A program made the translations under genes and the position numbers. Under the pieces are notes generated by a model. The model ran no database searches, had not been told where the DNA came from, and was given only the letters and a program-made list of their open reading frames with translations. Source: Ischnura elegans (taxonomy: Eukaryota > Arthropoda > Insecta > Odonata > Coenagrionidae). From it: a DNA stretch of 64,000 nt. Positions 36,361 through 46,780 of this stretch are shown one piece after another (within the stretch, counting starts at the first letter, position 1; each line of letters opens with the position of its first letter). The stretch covers positions 28,155,812-28,219,811 of the forward strand of contig NC_060259.1 in assembly GCF_921293095.1 (NCBI RefSeq), given 5' to 3'.

Positions 36361-36520
36361 GCTTTTTATCTATCGTGTGATTTCGTGTGATATTTTTCTG
36401 CGTGTGATTATTCATATTTGCGTGTGCTGCGAGTATTTTTCCGTTGCGCCGCGTTAGGGCTTGCATGTTAGTGTTATTTATTTATTTGTTTGTGCATGCA
36501 CTAATCTTACCTCTTCACAG

Positions 36521-36688
36521 ATTCAAGCCATCGCTGGACTTCAAGGAAGTATGAGTGAAGACTGCACGAAGAAGAGGAGATTGAAGACGCAAGTATTCAC
36601 AGAAGAAAGAAGAGGAGCATCGTAAGAAGACGTGTGCGATATTTGCGGCTTAGTTTTGGGCCCTTCTGGCCAATGAATAAAAATTTGC
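36521..36688 (+). ncRNA. Tandem exon cassette, unit 1
   Basis: Acceptor CACTAATCTTACCTCTTCACAG, start ATTCAAGCCATCGCTGGA, GA-rich body, end AATTTGC before GTAAGG. 168 nt. Stop codons occur in every frame, and indels between units break any shared frame, so it looks non-coding. GAAGAAGA runs would act as splicing enhancers. Confidence 0.5.
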
Positions 36689-36907
36689 GTAAGGCTAGGC
36701 GTTTTTACGTGCGTTAGCTTTAGTTTCTTGTGCCGTGGTTTTGCATTACGGATTCCATTGCGTCATCCAGGAATGTGGCTGTGGCTAGGTAGGAAATTTA
36801 TGATTTCCTATTGATGCCATTGTCACGTTCTTGTGTGCTGCTTTGGAGTGGTGCAAATCCTCGGAAGGGTTTATATTTGTGTATGCACTAACCCGCTCTC
36901 TCCCTAG

Positions 36908-37045
36908 GTCCGCAAGCCATCGCTGGATGTGAAGAGAAGAAAGAAGATTCATCGGAAGAAGAGAAGACAAGAGGATGGTATCGCGGGACCAGAAGAAGAC
37001 GACATCTTAGCTTTGGGCCCTTCTGGTCAATGAACATAAATTTGC
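36908..37045 (+). ncRNA. Tandem exon cassette, unit 2
   Basis: Acceptor CACTAACCCGCTCTCTCCCTAG, start GTCCGCAAGCCATCGCTGGA, donor TTTGC then GTAAGG. 138 nt. Nearly identical to unit 3, differing by small indels that shift frame. Confidence 0.55.
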
Positions 37046-37266
37046 GTAAGGCTAGGCGTTTTTTTCGCGCGTTAGTTGTAGTTTTTTGTGCCGTGGTTTT
37101 GCATTACATATTCCATTGCGTCATGCAGGAATGTGGCTGTGGCTAGGTAGGAAATTTATGATTTCCTATTGATGCTATTGTCACGTTCTTGTGTGCTGCT
37201 TTGGAGTGGTGCAAATCCTCGGAAGGGTTATTTATTTGTGTATGCACTAACCCGCTCTCTCCCTAG

Positions 37267-37406
37267 GTCCGCAAGCCATCGCTGGATGTGAAGAGAAGAA
37301 TGAAGATACATCGGAAGAAGAGAAGACAGAAGAGGATGGTATCGCGGGACCAGAAGAAGACGACATCTTAGCTTTGGGCCCTTCTGGTCAATGGACATAA
37401 ATTTGC
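37267..37406 (+). ncRNA. Tandem exon cassette, unit 3
   Basis: Same acceptor, body and donor as unit 2. One frame is open for about 43 codons (acidic, ending DILALGPSGQWT), but unit 2 has a frameshift in it, which argues against selection on a protein. Confidence 0.55.
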
Positions 37407-37626
37407 GTAAGGCTAGGCGTTTTTTTCGCGCGTTAGTTGTAGTTTTTTGTGCCGTGGTTTTGCATTACATATTCCATTGCGTCATGAAGGAATGTGGCTA
37501 TGGCTAGGTAGGAAATTTATGATTTCCTATTGATGCCATGTCACGTTCTTGTGTGCTGCTTTGGAGTGGTGCAAATCCTCGGAAGGGTTATTTATTTGTG
37601 TTTGCACTAACCCGCTCTCTCCTTAG

Positions 37627-37745
37627 GCACGAGTCATCGCTGGACATGATTATGAGGAGAAAGAAGACACTTGGAAGAAGATGGGATGGTGCGCCTTACC
37701 GAGCCGGCTTCTTGCGGCTTTACATGAGTTTCAGCAGATAAGGAG
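37627..37745 (+). ncRNA. Tandem exon cassette, unit 4 (diverged)
   Basis: Acceptor CACTAACCCGCTCTCTCCTTAG, start GCACGAGTCATCGCTGGACA, then diverges. Possible donor GGAGCG before GTATGA. Confidence 0.45.
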
Positions 37746-37749
37746 CGGT

Positions 37750-38600
37750 ATGATCTCATAATATTCATTCAAATTCGGTTCATTTTTTTCATATAAATTT
37801 TTAAATTAACGAGGTGCTTGAGAATGTTCAATTTTGCATTCATTAACGGAACTCAATTGTACTCATGCATATACTGAACTTCTAATTTGCCCATAATGTC
37901 ATCAAAATTAACAAATAAACAATATCCTCCTCAATTTAGTCATTGATCACTTATTTTGAAAATTGTACTTGGTACTGAGTAGCTGGAAGTGATATTTCAT
38001 TGACCTATTAACTTTGAATTGAATTGAAAAGTTATGAAAAAATATTGCAATGGGCAAAATTTTTTTTGTGTCCACATTTTTCTAGATGACTCATAACCAC
38101 AAATCAACGTATTTTCTTTACAAATGTTTTCGAGTCAAAACATCACCTCCCTTAACAGTCTCCGCAAAATATTTTCACATTATAAAGCAGTATGAATTAC
38201 TTTAATTTATAAATAGTTTCTAATTATCTGTGTTTTCATTACAAATTTTATTTTCCATCATGATTTTTCATTCTAAATCAGAATTATTTAACTTATTTTT
38301 GTCCTGTGAAAGGTTGCCAATCCTTAATCAAATCTTCAAATCAATCCTTAATTTTTCCTGTTTAAACAAAAATATATTTCCATTTAATTGGAATTATTTT
38401 ATCATAATAAGTATTATTAATTAATTAATATTATTTTAATTTCCTCTGCAATACGGGAAATTTTATTTTCACTCGAAGTTTTTTAAATCTAATTAAAAGG
38501 TGAGCCTATTCACTCTGTATCGTACATGCGCCATAAGAAAATTTATTGATTGATTCGGCCATGAAACCGATTTTCTAGGACATTGCTTTGTCTCTTTATG
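37750..38600. other. AT-rich non-coding stretch
   Basis: Presumed intron of the plus-strand transcript. No repeats or conserved frames recognised. Confidence 0.4.
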
Positions 38601-38623
38601 AGTGTTCGTTTTTTTCAATTGCA

Positions 38624-38725
38624 GAGTTCGTTGCATCGTATTGTGTGAGCCTGACTACTCGAGGCCTCGATGGAAGCAAGTGCAAAGAGATCGAAAGAAT
38701 ACAGCTCGTTGCCGCAGGCAGACGG
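38624..38725 (+). ncRNA. Probable exon downstream of the tandem array
   Basis: Acceptor GTTTTTTTCAATTGCAG and donor GCAGACG then GTAAGA frame about 100 nt. No conserved peptide. Likely part of the same plus-strand transcript. Confidence 0.4.
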
Positions 38726-38729
38726 TAAG

Positions 38730-40060
38730 ATTTCATTCAGTCCTCTTTCAAGTTTCGAGTTCAGTTCAGAACCATTATTTAGTGATCACATAATTACACT
38801 ATAATTTTTACATTCAGGAACCTCGATGATAAAAGTAATGATTGCGAAAAATGAGAATATGAATAAATATTTTCACTTTTCCAACGCGAAAACATTTAAT
38901 TAAACCGCACCCAAAATTAAGATCTCGCGCTTTTTTTGCAACACTCACAAAACTTGAATCCCGCGCTGAATCTCAAGGCATTGATTGGTTGACGACGACG
39001 ATAGCGTTTGCTTTCATATATTTCCATTTGAACTTTCATTTCCATTAAATTTAATAATTCGAATGAAGGGCAGTCTTGGGGATTTTCGCGAATCTATCAT
39101 AAGTATTTACTTTGCTGTTCTCATTACTAATTTTACTACTAATTTTAGTACTAATTTTCTCATTGTAATGTGGAGGTCGAGGTCTCCATATTGGCCTTGC
39201 TTTTGGTAATTCAGCAACCGTCATGCGCGCTCAAGTAAAATTACTTCCTCGGAGACCCTACCTGAGGGAAACATGAGATTCCGGTCATATTTTCTAACTT
39301 TCTGAATTTTTCGGTGAAGTTAATGAGTATAAGTGACATTTCAAAAATGTCGCAACAATAATGTTACAATGATTGATACTCTTTTTTTGTTTCATTTTGG
39401 GTACTTAATTTCCGATGACGCGTTTTCCTTGCTATTAAATATTTATTAAGCCAATGGTGTCGGAAAAATAAGTATATATTTTTCATTTTTTTCGGCTGTT
39501 TTGTTTCTGAAGTGATACTTTGACCTATGGATCTTTGCATGATCTTGAGAATAAACTTATATTGTTTCTTTAGTATCAGAAGACTTAATTATTAAATTAC
39601 ATCCAACAAGAAAATATCAAAATACATCCTCCTGGATAGGTGTGGTGTCCTTAATATGGATGCCATATTTGTAACTTCTGTTTTCGTCTTTTTAAATTAT
39701 GTTATCGTATTGATTCTTATAATTTCATAATTGTTTTTCAGTTCATATAATAGTACATATATTAAATGCAGAATGGTATTTATTTGCTATCAATTTGTAA
39801 TAATACCCATTAAGTCAAAATAAGTCGTAAAAAAAAGTTATATAAATAAAACACTCAGCTCACTTTTATGATTTCCGGGAATTTTTTTTATATTCCCCAA
39901 TCATAATTTTAAAATGTTTAAAGAATAATGAAAATACATTGTAATATCGCCGATTAGATAAAATATTTTCTGAACGTCTTCCTCGAAATGATATTTCTGA
40001 GCTGAACTTTTTAGGTCTCCCCTTCGTTGGATTATGAGAATTTTTTGTTATATTACCACA
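38730..40060. other. AT-rich non-coding stretch
   Basis: Presumed intron. Contains a short ACTAATTTTA triplication near 39125-39155, nothing else supported. Confidence 0.4.
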
Positions 40061-40063
40061 GGT

Positions 40064-40225
40064 CAAGCTTGTGGACAACGACAGCGATTGCTTTTGGAGA
40101 CAACTGTGGAGGTCCATGAAATGGACCCCTGAAAGTTACTGCGCCGACAACGAGAGACTTGAGGATATTATCGTGAAGAAAGGAAGAATGAAGATAGGAG
40201 AAAGAAGACAACAAGCCTGAAGATA
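40064..40225 (+). ncRNA. Probable exon, GA-rich 3' part
   Basis: Acceptor TGTTATATTACCACAG. The body ends in GAAGAATGAAG and AGAAAGAAGACAAC, the same composition as the tandem exons. Could be terminal; no clear polyadenylation signal follows immediately. Confidence 0.4.
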
Positions 40226-40284
40226 GTTGTTTTTTTTGCATTTTTTGTTGCAATTATTGTACAGGGTGTTTGTGTATTTTTTAT

Positions 40285-40560
40285 TAATGCATGTATTTTT
40301 TCCAGCTATAGTTAGGATTTGCGGCAGGAGAGTAGGGATTTTATGTTGCGTCGTACCGTCGAGTAGAAATAACTCAGATTAGGCAGGTCTTCGTATATCG
40401 TGGCCACGATTCCGTATTTAGGCGTTTAATTAATTCGGGTGTATAAAGCAATATTTAGGTAGGCAGGGCTGTATGAATGGATGAATGTGATTTTATGAAT
40501 GAGTGAATGGAATGTGGTTTATGAATGAGTGAATGATAATAGTAGTAGTAGTGCTTGATT
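40285..40560 (+). repeat. Repeated segment, copy 1 of 3
   Basis: Begins AATGCATGTATTTTTTCCAG, then CTATAGTTAGG, CAGGAGAGTAGGG, CAGGTCTTCGTATATCGTGG, TTAATTCGGG and GAATGTGATTTTATGAATGA. The same series recurs at 40970 and 41850. Confidence 0.75.
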
Positions 40561-40969
40561 GTTATGAATTGCTAATTATATTTTCTGTAGTTTTTTTATT
40601 CTTATTAATTTTGGTCGTAGTGTAGTAAGTAGTGTAGTGCATGCCCCCCTCAAATCCAAACTGTTCCCTCATCGTGGGGAGGGGGTGTAACAGGGATAAG
40701 TCATTAATTTGCACCAAATGCTTATAAAATTGCACCCCTATTTTTCCACATGAGTTGCAAATTGTAAAGGTTATTTGACAACAGGCAAATATGACTTATC
40801 CCTGGCTAAAACAGTTGGTGCATTTGTGATTTGTATTTAAATATGTGAAACATTGAATATGATATATGATATGTTGCTGTGATCTTTATTCCAGTGCTTA
40901 GTACTATTTGCATTACTGTTTTTGTGATGTTTTTCGCTAATATTGTACAGAGCCATTTTTTATTCTTGT

Positions 40970-41110
40970 AACTAATGCATGTATTTTTTCCAGCTATAGT
41001 TTAGACTTGGGGCAGGAGAGAGGGGATTTAATATTGCACCTTACAGTTGATGAGAAATGACTCAGAATAGGCAGGTCTTCGTATATTGCGACCATGAAAA
41101 TATAATTAAG
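40970..41110 (+). repeat. Repeated segment, copy 2 of 3 (short)
   Basis: AATGCATGTATTTTTTCCAG, CTATAGTTTAGACTTGGGGC, GGCAGGTCTTCGTATATTGC. Ends earlier than the other copies. Confidence 0.75.
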
Positions 41111-41639
41111 TAACACCCTGACCAGAATAAATTGTACCCATTGCTAAGGCCTATTTGTATTATTGTTGTTGATATTTTTTCTCGATTTTTTAATGATATT
41201 ATTTTAATAGCATTTGAAATTATTAATTTAATAATTTTAAATTCTATTAAATGGTGTGCATGTAATTTACCCTACTACTTTGTAAACCTAAGGGCAATAA
41301 AACTATTTTCTATATACCTTCGAATATGTTACCAAGGAGATATTTGATATCTTTGATATCTTTGAGTTATTTTGATATCTTTGTGATGACACAAAATAAA
41401 ACATTATACATGTAATTTTTGTGAAAATTAGAGTGCTGGTACAAATCCTGTAAAATGGAATGCCGTTAAAGTATTGACAAAATTTTACATTCGTCAGTTG
41501 ACAATGAACCTAAATAGAAAATACATATTCAGAAAGCATCCATCAAGGTGCAATTACATTGGGCATATATTATGTGCATAACAATATTTTAATTCATTCA
41601 ATTGTATGCAAATAGGTAATTTGTTGACATGGTTAATCC

Positions 41640-41818
41640 ATTTTTGGTAATTTCTCCATGTTTCTGGGTTTCACCGCGTGGATTTTCTTTGTGACAACAG
41701 TTTCTCCGGTATTCCAACCGGCGTCTTCAGGTCGATGAATCCACGCGGTCAAAACCAGAAACATGGAGACATCATCTAGACAAACCGCGGAAAACTACGA
41801 ATCAAAATTTTTGGTAAT
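41640..41818. mobile_element. 155 bp hairpin insert with perfect 12 bp target duplication
   Basis: ATTTTTGGTAAT flanks it at 41640-41651 and 41807-41818. Arms CTCCATGTTTCTGGGTTT... and the reverse complement (AAACCAGAAACATGGAG) enclose, on the minus strand, CTGAAGA, a stem CCGGT/ACCGG and GAAAC. It ends AAACCGCGGAAAACTACGA, a variant of the end of the inserts at 11.2 and 59.2 kb. Confidence 0.75.
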
Positions 41819-41849
41819 GATAATATGACATTGTTACACAAAAAGATTA

Positions 41850-42125
41850 GGAACATGTATTTTTCCGGCTACAATTTAGATTGGAACAGGAGAATATGGG
41901 TTATATATTAATTATATAATGCTGCCGATTATAAATAACTCAGACTAGGTAGGTCTTCGGACATCGTGGCAATGAGTCCATATTATGGCGTTAGATTAAT
42001 TCAGGCGTGCATGCTGAGGTATTTATTTAGGTAGGGCTTCAACTATGGGTGAATGTGATTTTGTGAATAAGTGTAATAGTACTGGTAATGCTTGATCAGT
42101 ATAAATTGTTTTAATAATGTACGTT
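41850..42125 (+). repeat. Repeated segment, copy 3 of 3
   Basis: ACATGTATTTTTCCGGCTAC, AGATTGGAACAGGAGAATATG, AGGTAGGTCTTCGGACATCG, TTAATTCAGG, GAATGTGATTTTGTGAATAA. About 1.57 kb from copy 1. Confidence 0.7.
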
Positions 42126-42814
42126 TTAATGTTTTATAACCATAGGGGTGTTTTGGGGGCATAAACATCCCCCATATTTTTACCCTGGAGGTGACTACCA
42201 GCAACGCATCCCCTGAGAAGACCACAAGCCCTCCAGCACTCCCATTTTCAAATCATGTGGTTACATTTCATTATGTCTTCCAGTAATCAATGAATCGTTG
42301 TAATGCTGAAAGATTATTTCATCGTAAAGTAGCTGAAAAGTTTGTAACGAGTGTATCGTTGTCTGATACCTCCAAAGCGACGACAAAAGAGTATCAGTGC
42401 ATGCAAACCACATAACACCTTACCTCTTCATACCTTTCTGGCTATATGGCTGACTGAGGACTCAGCAGGGATCTGCCAGGTCAGTTCAACAATGATAATT
42501 AGAGCCTCATTTGCATAGCTAATTTGCATTGATTTTTAAATATAACAGTGTTAGGTAGTAAGATGGAGGGGAAGGGGCTTTGGGCTATCAGCCTCGAATA
42601 TTTATACATTTAAGATGAAAACATTCCAGGTTGGGCACACACGGTACAAGACAATTTAATAAAAATCTCTACTCTGAGGAAGGTGGTAGGTGCCCCTGAA
42701 AATTTATTTTCATCTTTAAGTGTGTATTTTACTGTGTGCGCCCAACCTGGTACATTTTTGAGTTATACACCTCATAGATGAGTTTCCTGAAGTATTTATA
42801 CATATAATGGTAAG

Positions 42815-43009
42815 CAGGGGTGGATCCAGGATTTCTTTATGGGTGTAGGGGCACAAGCGCGACCGTATCCAGGATTTGTTCTTGGGGGCACAAGGATACT
42901 CCGTAATACAAAGCGAACGCAATGATAATGGGACCGTATTTTTGGGGCAATTTTTTTTCAAGGGTCTGGGGGGCACGAGCCTCCGTGCCCCCCTCTAGAT
43001 CCAACTATG
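42815..43009. mobile_element. hAT-type MITE, family C
   Basis: Starts CAGGGGTGGATCCAGG and ends CTAGATCCAACTATG, with perfect 8 bp target duplication ATGGTAAG at 42807-42814 and 43010-43017. Non-coding, 195 bp. Confidence 0.85.
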
Positions 43010-43058
43010 ATGGTAAGTTATATTTATATATTGTCACTTCTTAGTAGGGTAAGGTAGC

Positions 43059-43357
43059 CAGGGGCGCAGCTAGGAATTAAGGCTGGGGGAGGGGTTAGGT
43101 GCAACTAATATCGGGGTGTGTGGGGGTATGGAATACCCACCAGGATAAGCGATATGTGCGAGATTAATAATTTGCGGAATTTTACGATAAATGGTCCAAA
43201 ATGGTGAGTTTTACAGCTTTCCGAGGGATATTTTATTAATCATTTCACTATTCTATTAGTAATATCAATCCAATTAAGTAAAATGGATTAAACTTAAAAA
43301 TTTCTCTGAGCTCTGGGGGGGGGGTTTATCCCCCAAAACCCCCCCTCGCTGCGCCAC
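43059..43357. mobile_element. hAT-type MITE, family A, copy 5 (reverse)
   Basis: Starts CAGGGGCGCAGCTAGG, ends CGCTGCGCCAC with the last two bases lost. No target duplication recognisable. Confidence 0.85.
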
Positions 43358-43359
43358 AT

Positions 43360-44280
43360 ATCTTTTACAGCCTCTTTTAACTCCAAAGAAAAACTAACCA
43401 GGGCATTTTTATTGAGGAAACCTCTCAGAGCAAGATTTTCTATTTTTTCGAGTAGTATAACAGCCTTTATAAATGCTTCTGTCAAACCATAGTTGAACTG
43501 TTCTTTATCTAGCTTGGTTGTCTTTGATTTATCTAAAGAGTCTTTCAGTGAAACCTGTCGTGCCGAAGATCCAGCTTCATAGGACGCCTTGCTTTTGTGA
43601 AGAACTGTGGCTAGGTGCTTCTGTCAGGAATCTCATGATGCACTCAATTCTTGCATTGCATAATTTGTATATTACAATTTGGTTTTGTCTGTCAAAAACA
43701 TAAAATCATTCGCCAGCTTACTCGTAAACACGTTAACGAATTTCGGCATTCCAAACGGCAAAAAATCACACTTAGCGATATGAATTTTACTTTTAACCCA
43801 CGTATTAACCACTTATCGTTAGCAAAAATCTTGAAATTTCCCGCAAACAATTCTTGGACGCAACGGAGGACTGCCGGAAAAAGAGCTTCGAAAATTGTTG
43901 CGCACGGGGGCCATCTTGAAAATATCGTTTATATAACAAATTAAAATACTCGATCTTAGTTGAAATTATCGCAACGCGTGTGCAAATGATTCCAAATATG
44001 CCACCATACCACCTTCTTCGCACGGAGTCGGGGGTTGGGAGCTCCCAGAGCGCAACAGTATCCTCGGCCCTCAACGTATTCGCTACGAGGGCGGAGTTAT
44101 TTTTCGGAACATTCTTTGAAGCCGATTCTTACCTCAGCACTCGTTGATGCTGAATTAATCCTTTGTGCTAGGTACATGTTACTATGATGTATAAAAGCCA
44201 AAACTTGGGTGCCCTACCGACCGTTCAAGCAGTCCGGGAGGTTCGTGTAGCGGCTGGCTCCAATGCGCATCGGGGACTAA
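43360..44280. other. Non-coding or unrecognised sequence
   Basis: Frames at 43294-43485, 43651-43944 and 43805-44074 show no motif I recognise. Confidence 0.35.
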
Positions 44281-44283
44281 CGG

Positions 44284-44316
44284 CATAGCCACCTAGCCAC
44301 TTTCTAGGTGGCTATG
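44284..44316. repeat. Perfect 13 bp hairpin
   Basis: CATAGCCACCTAG, 7-base loop, CTAGGTGGCTATG. The right arm overlaps the ATG of a 79-codon frame. Confidence 0.6.
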
Positions 44317-44530
44317 GTAACCGTCACTCCTCCTGAATGCACCTGTGTCTTCAACAAAGATCATATACTCTTGGACTTCAGCGCACTATCGGCCGGTTTG
44401 GGAGCTCTTCTTCATGACACTTGTCGGAACAAGCAATGTTTAGTTGGTTGGAAGAAAGAATGGCGGCGTAGCGATGTCGATGATAACGCTTCGAATGAGA
44501 GTTTTTGGGATGAGGAAATGAGGTGGCGTC
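44308..44530 (+). CDS. Possible exon, unrecognised (79-codon frame with a donor)
   Basis: Open frame with mixed composition (PPECTCVFNKDHILLDFSA, LVGWKKEWRRSDVDD, then EEMRWRREP) and a good donor (GCCC then GTAAGT) near its end. I recognise no family. The base composition is less AT-rich than the neighbourhood. It could be a real first exon or chance. Confidence 0.2.
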
Positions 44531-44544
44531 GAGAGCCCGTAAGT

Positions 44545-45590
44545 TAAAGTCGCGGATTCAACTTTATTCGCGGGTTTTTCTAAAAAAACAAGTGCTTTTT
44601 GGTTGTTTCAAATTTAAAAAGTAGCGAAATGATCAAAAATCCTTTCAAAATCGTGGAAAAATCGCAGAAAAAGTCAAAAACATTAAAATTCGCGTAAATA
44701 CTGAAAATGTGCTAAAATTCGCGAAAAGTTGAAAATTTCGCGTTCGCGAGAATCAAGGAGCCCTGCTGATATCCCATCCCTTCAACATAGGTCAGCGCGC
44801 TCAACGTCCTTAGTTTTACGTTTTTTTTTGTTATTTAGTAATTTTAAGATTCAGAATAATAAGAATTCATACTTTGTTAGGAATTTGATTTTATTGTCAT
44901 ATTTAATCAAAACTAGGGCTTGTCTATAAAATCAGCGTTATGATGAGCCAGTTAATAAATTATAATTCCACAAAATTTTCTAAAACAATAGTTTTTTGGT
45001 AAAACTAACTCCATAAATCAAAAAGCACGCCAAAAAACGTGTAATGTGGAATTTTCAAAGTAATCCCACAAAAATCTGATTTTTGTTCAAATGTTTCGCG
45101 TTCCGGGACCCTGTGCGACTAGTTAACTGATTCGTTCCTTGGCGAAATAATAATTATTCATGGTGGAAAAAATAAAAAAAAGCACTGTTCCACAAATAAT
45201 TTAATGCTGTCCACTAGTTTCAACGGCTTAGCGTCATTATCAATAAAAACAGAAAAATCACATACAATATAGCGCCTTATGTATCCAACAGCGGGAGGAG
45301 GGGAGGGGAAAGACGGATTGAGGAAATGGGGAGAATCAGGGAGTTGGGTCAAAGGAAAATAAATGTAAAACAGCGAGGAGGGGAGCAGAGAGATGGTCAG
45401 TTTAAGGGGGGGGGGGGAGGATTAGTAAGGAAAAAGTCTGATTTTAAAACAGTTGACAAGAAGTGGGAACGTATTAAAACTTCAGTCATGTCTTTTAATT
45501 GTAATGCTAAGTGTTTGAAAGTACCAGAAAAACTTCCATATTTATGCAACCCGAAGGTCACTAATTATAGACCCATACACTCGGTTTCAA
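44545..45590. other. Non-coding sequence with AAAATTCGCG reiterations
   Basis: Between 44640 and 44750 the motif AAATTCGCG or a close variant recurs several times. TTTCGCGTTC then CCCTG appears at about 44737 and 45098. Probably debris of an unnamed DNA transposon. Otherwise unremarkable. Confidence 0.35.
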
Positions 45591-45594
45591 GGAG

Positions 45595-45894
45595 CATTGG
45601 CGCAGCGAGGGGGGTTTTTGGGGGATAACCCCCCCCCCCCCCCAGAGCTCAGAGAAACTTTTAAGTTTAATCCGTTTTACTTCATTTGATTAATTAACTA
45701 ATAGATGAGTTTAAGGATTAATAAAATCTCCCTCAGAAAGCCATAAAACTCACCATTTTGAACCATTTATCTTAAAAAATTTCTGGGGGAGGGCTCCTGC
45801 ACCTCCCGCTTATCCTGGCGAGTATACCACACACACCAGGTCTATTTGCACCTAAACCCCACCCCCCTAGCCTTAATTCCTCGCTGCGCCCCTG
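45595..45894. mobile_element. hAT-type MITE, family A, copy 6
   Basis: Target duplication TCAAGGAG / GCAAGGAG (45587-45594, 45895-45902), 7 of 8. A diverged copy with AAATTTCTGGGGGAGGGCTC in place of the usual segment, shared in part with copy 8. Confidence 0.85.
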
Positions 45895-46135
45895 GCAAGG
45901 AGGAAGATCACCGTCGCGACGGTGTATTGCAGTTGAGTGGGTTGCATACATTCAGGTGTTTTCCTGTTACTTTCCGTCGCTTACATCCCGAAATGCGCTG
46001 AGCGTTGGCGGCTGAAACAAAAAGTACACCTCATAGGTATTCATTTCCTATCACCTACCAAAATTTGAACGAGATCTGTTGGACACACTTTAGGGACTTT
46101 CCTTGTTAGTGCAATTGGCAAATAGACCACTGTAA

Positions 46136-46369
46136 AGGCCGTTTTACACGGGGCATGTACTTGCACAATCTGACGTGTGTACGAAGGCGCAGTCAAAATT
46201 GCGTTGCGTGAAGCGGTGAATTGCTACAACACATGTGAGAATGCATGGACGTGAGATGGTAAAATAGCCCCTGTTCTAATTTCATTCATGCATTCGCGCA
46301 ATTCCACGCCATTTTAGAAATTAATGCAGTTCTAACCTGCGCAATTCCGTGCTCCGTGTAAAACGGCCT
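46136..46369. mobile_element. PIF/Harbinger-like MITE 2
   Basis: Ends AGGCCGTTTTACACGG and CCGTGTAAAACGGCCT are perfect inverted repeats. TAA duplicated at 46133-46135 and 46370-46372. 234 bp, non-coding. Confidence 0.9.
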
Positions 46370-46745
46370 TAAGGGACGTTGGAGTTACACTACATGCACA
46401 ACTACAACGTCTGTGGTTGATGTCACCTTTCTGACCGGTATTCACTTTGGTACCATCATATTCGATTCCTTTTGAACTTGATGTGTCCATTTTTCCTTTC
46501 GCAAAGAAATCGAGAATCGCTGATTTTTTAACTTTTGCATATCCTCCTGCGGGGGAGACAAACCCAAAAAATTGGGACACCGGTTCCTCCGCCAACACCA
46601 CATGTCTCTCTCTAACTTTTGATTGATAAGTCATCTTGCCAATTTTCATCAGTAAAAGTATGTCATCCTTCCTTCCATCAAAAAGGATCCCTTTGATGAT
46701 GAAACTCTTTGATTCCTCTTTTTTTGCTTTCACAGTATCTAGCAT
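46370..46745 (-). pseudogene. Transposon-derived ORF fragment, cut by a MITE
   Basis: A minus-strand frame starts MLDTVKAKKEESKSFIIKGI and holds LFDGRKDDILLLMKIG, ERHVVLAEEPVSQFFGFVSP and IEYDGTKVNTGQKGDI. The series FDGRKD.tL, EEH..l..EP...y.G...P, then DGT.VNTG..G.I is one I have seen in uncharacterised multicopy arthropod proteins, probably a transposase-like family. The last residues of the open frame are read from the MITE end (46136-46369), so the original C-terminus is displaced or lost. Start at 46745 is the first ATG only. Confidence 0.5.
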
Positions 46746-46780
46746 CTATTTCTGCCTACGTAGATAATTCCGATCCACTA

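Larger units (their letters stand above)
36490..37660 (+). repeat. Tandem array of exon-plus-intron units (about 358-389 bp period)
   Basis: The GYCATCGCTGGA marker recurs at 36527, 36916, 37275 and 37633, spacings 389, 359 and 358. Intron parts (TGTGGCTRTGGCTAGGTAGG, ATGATTTCCTATTGATGC) repeat as faithfully as the exons, indicating recent tandem duplication of the whole unit. Confidence 0.9.

Noticed and set aside
37267-37406. Acidic protein-coding exon in the tandem array
   Set aside because: The open frame in this unit is shifted by indels in the sister unit, so no shared protein is conserved.
36490-37660. CRISPR-like array or simple satellite
   Set aside because: Units of about 360 bp with splice signals in a eukaryotic genome; not a CRISPR, and only three to four units.
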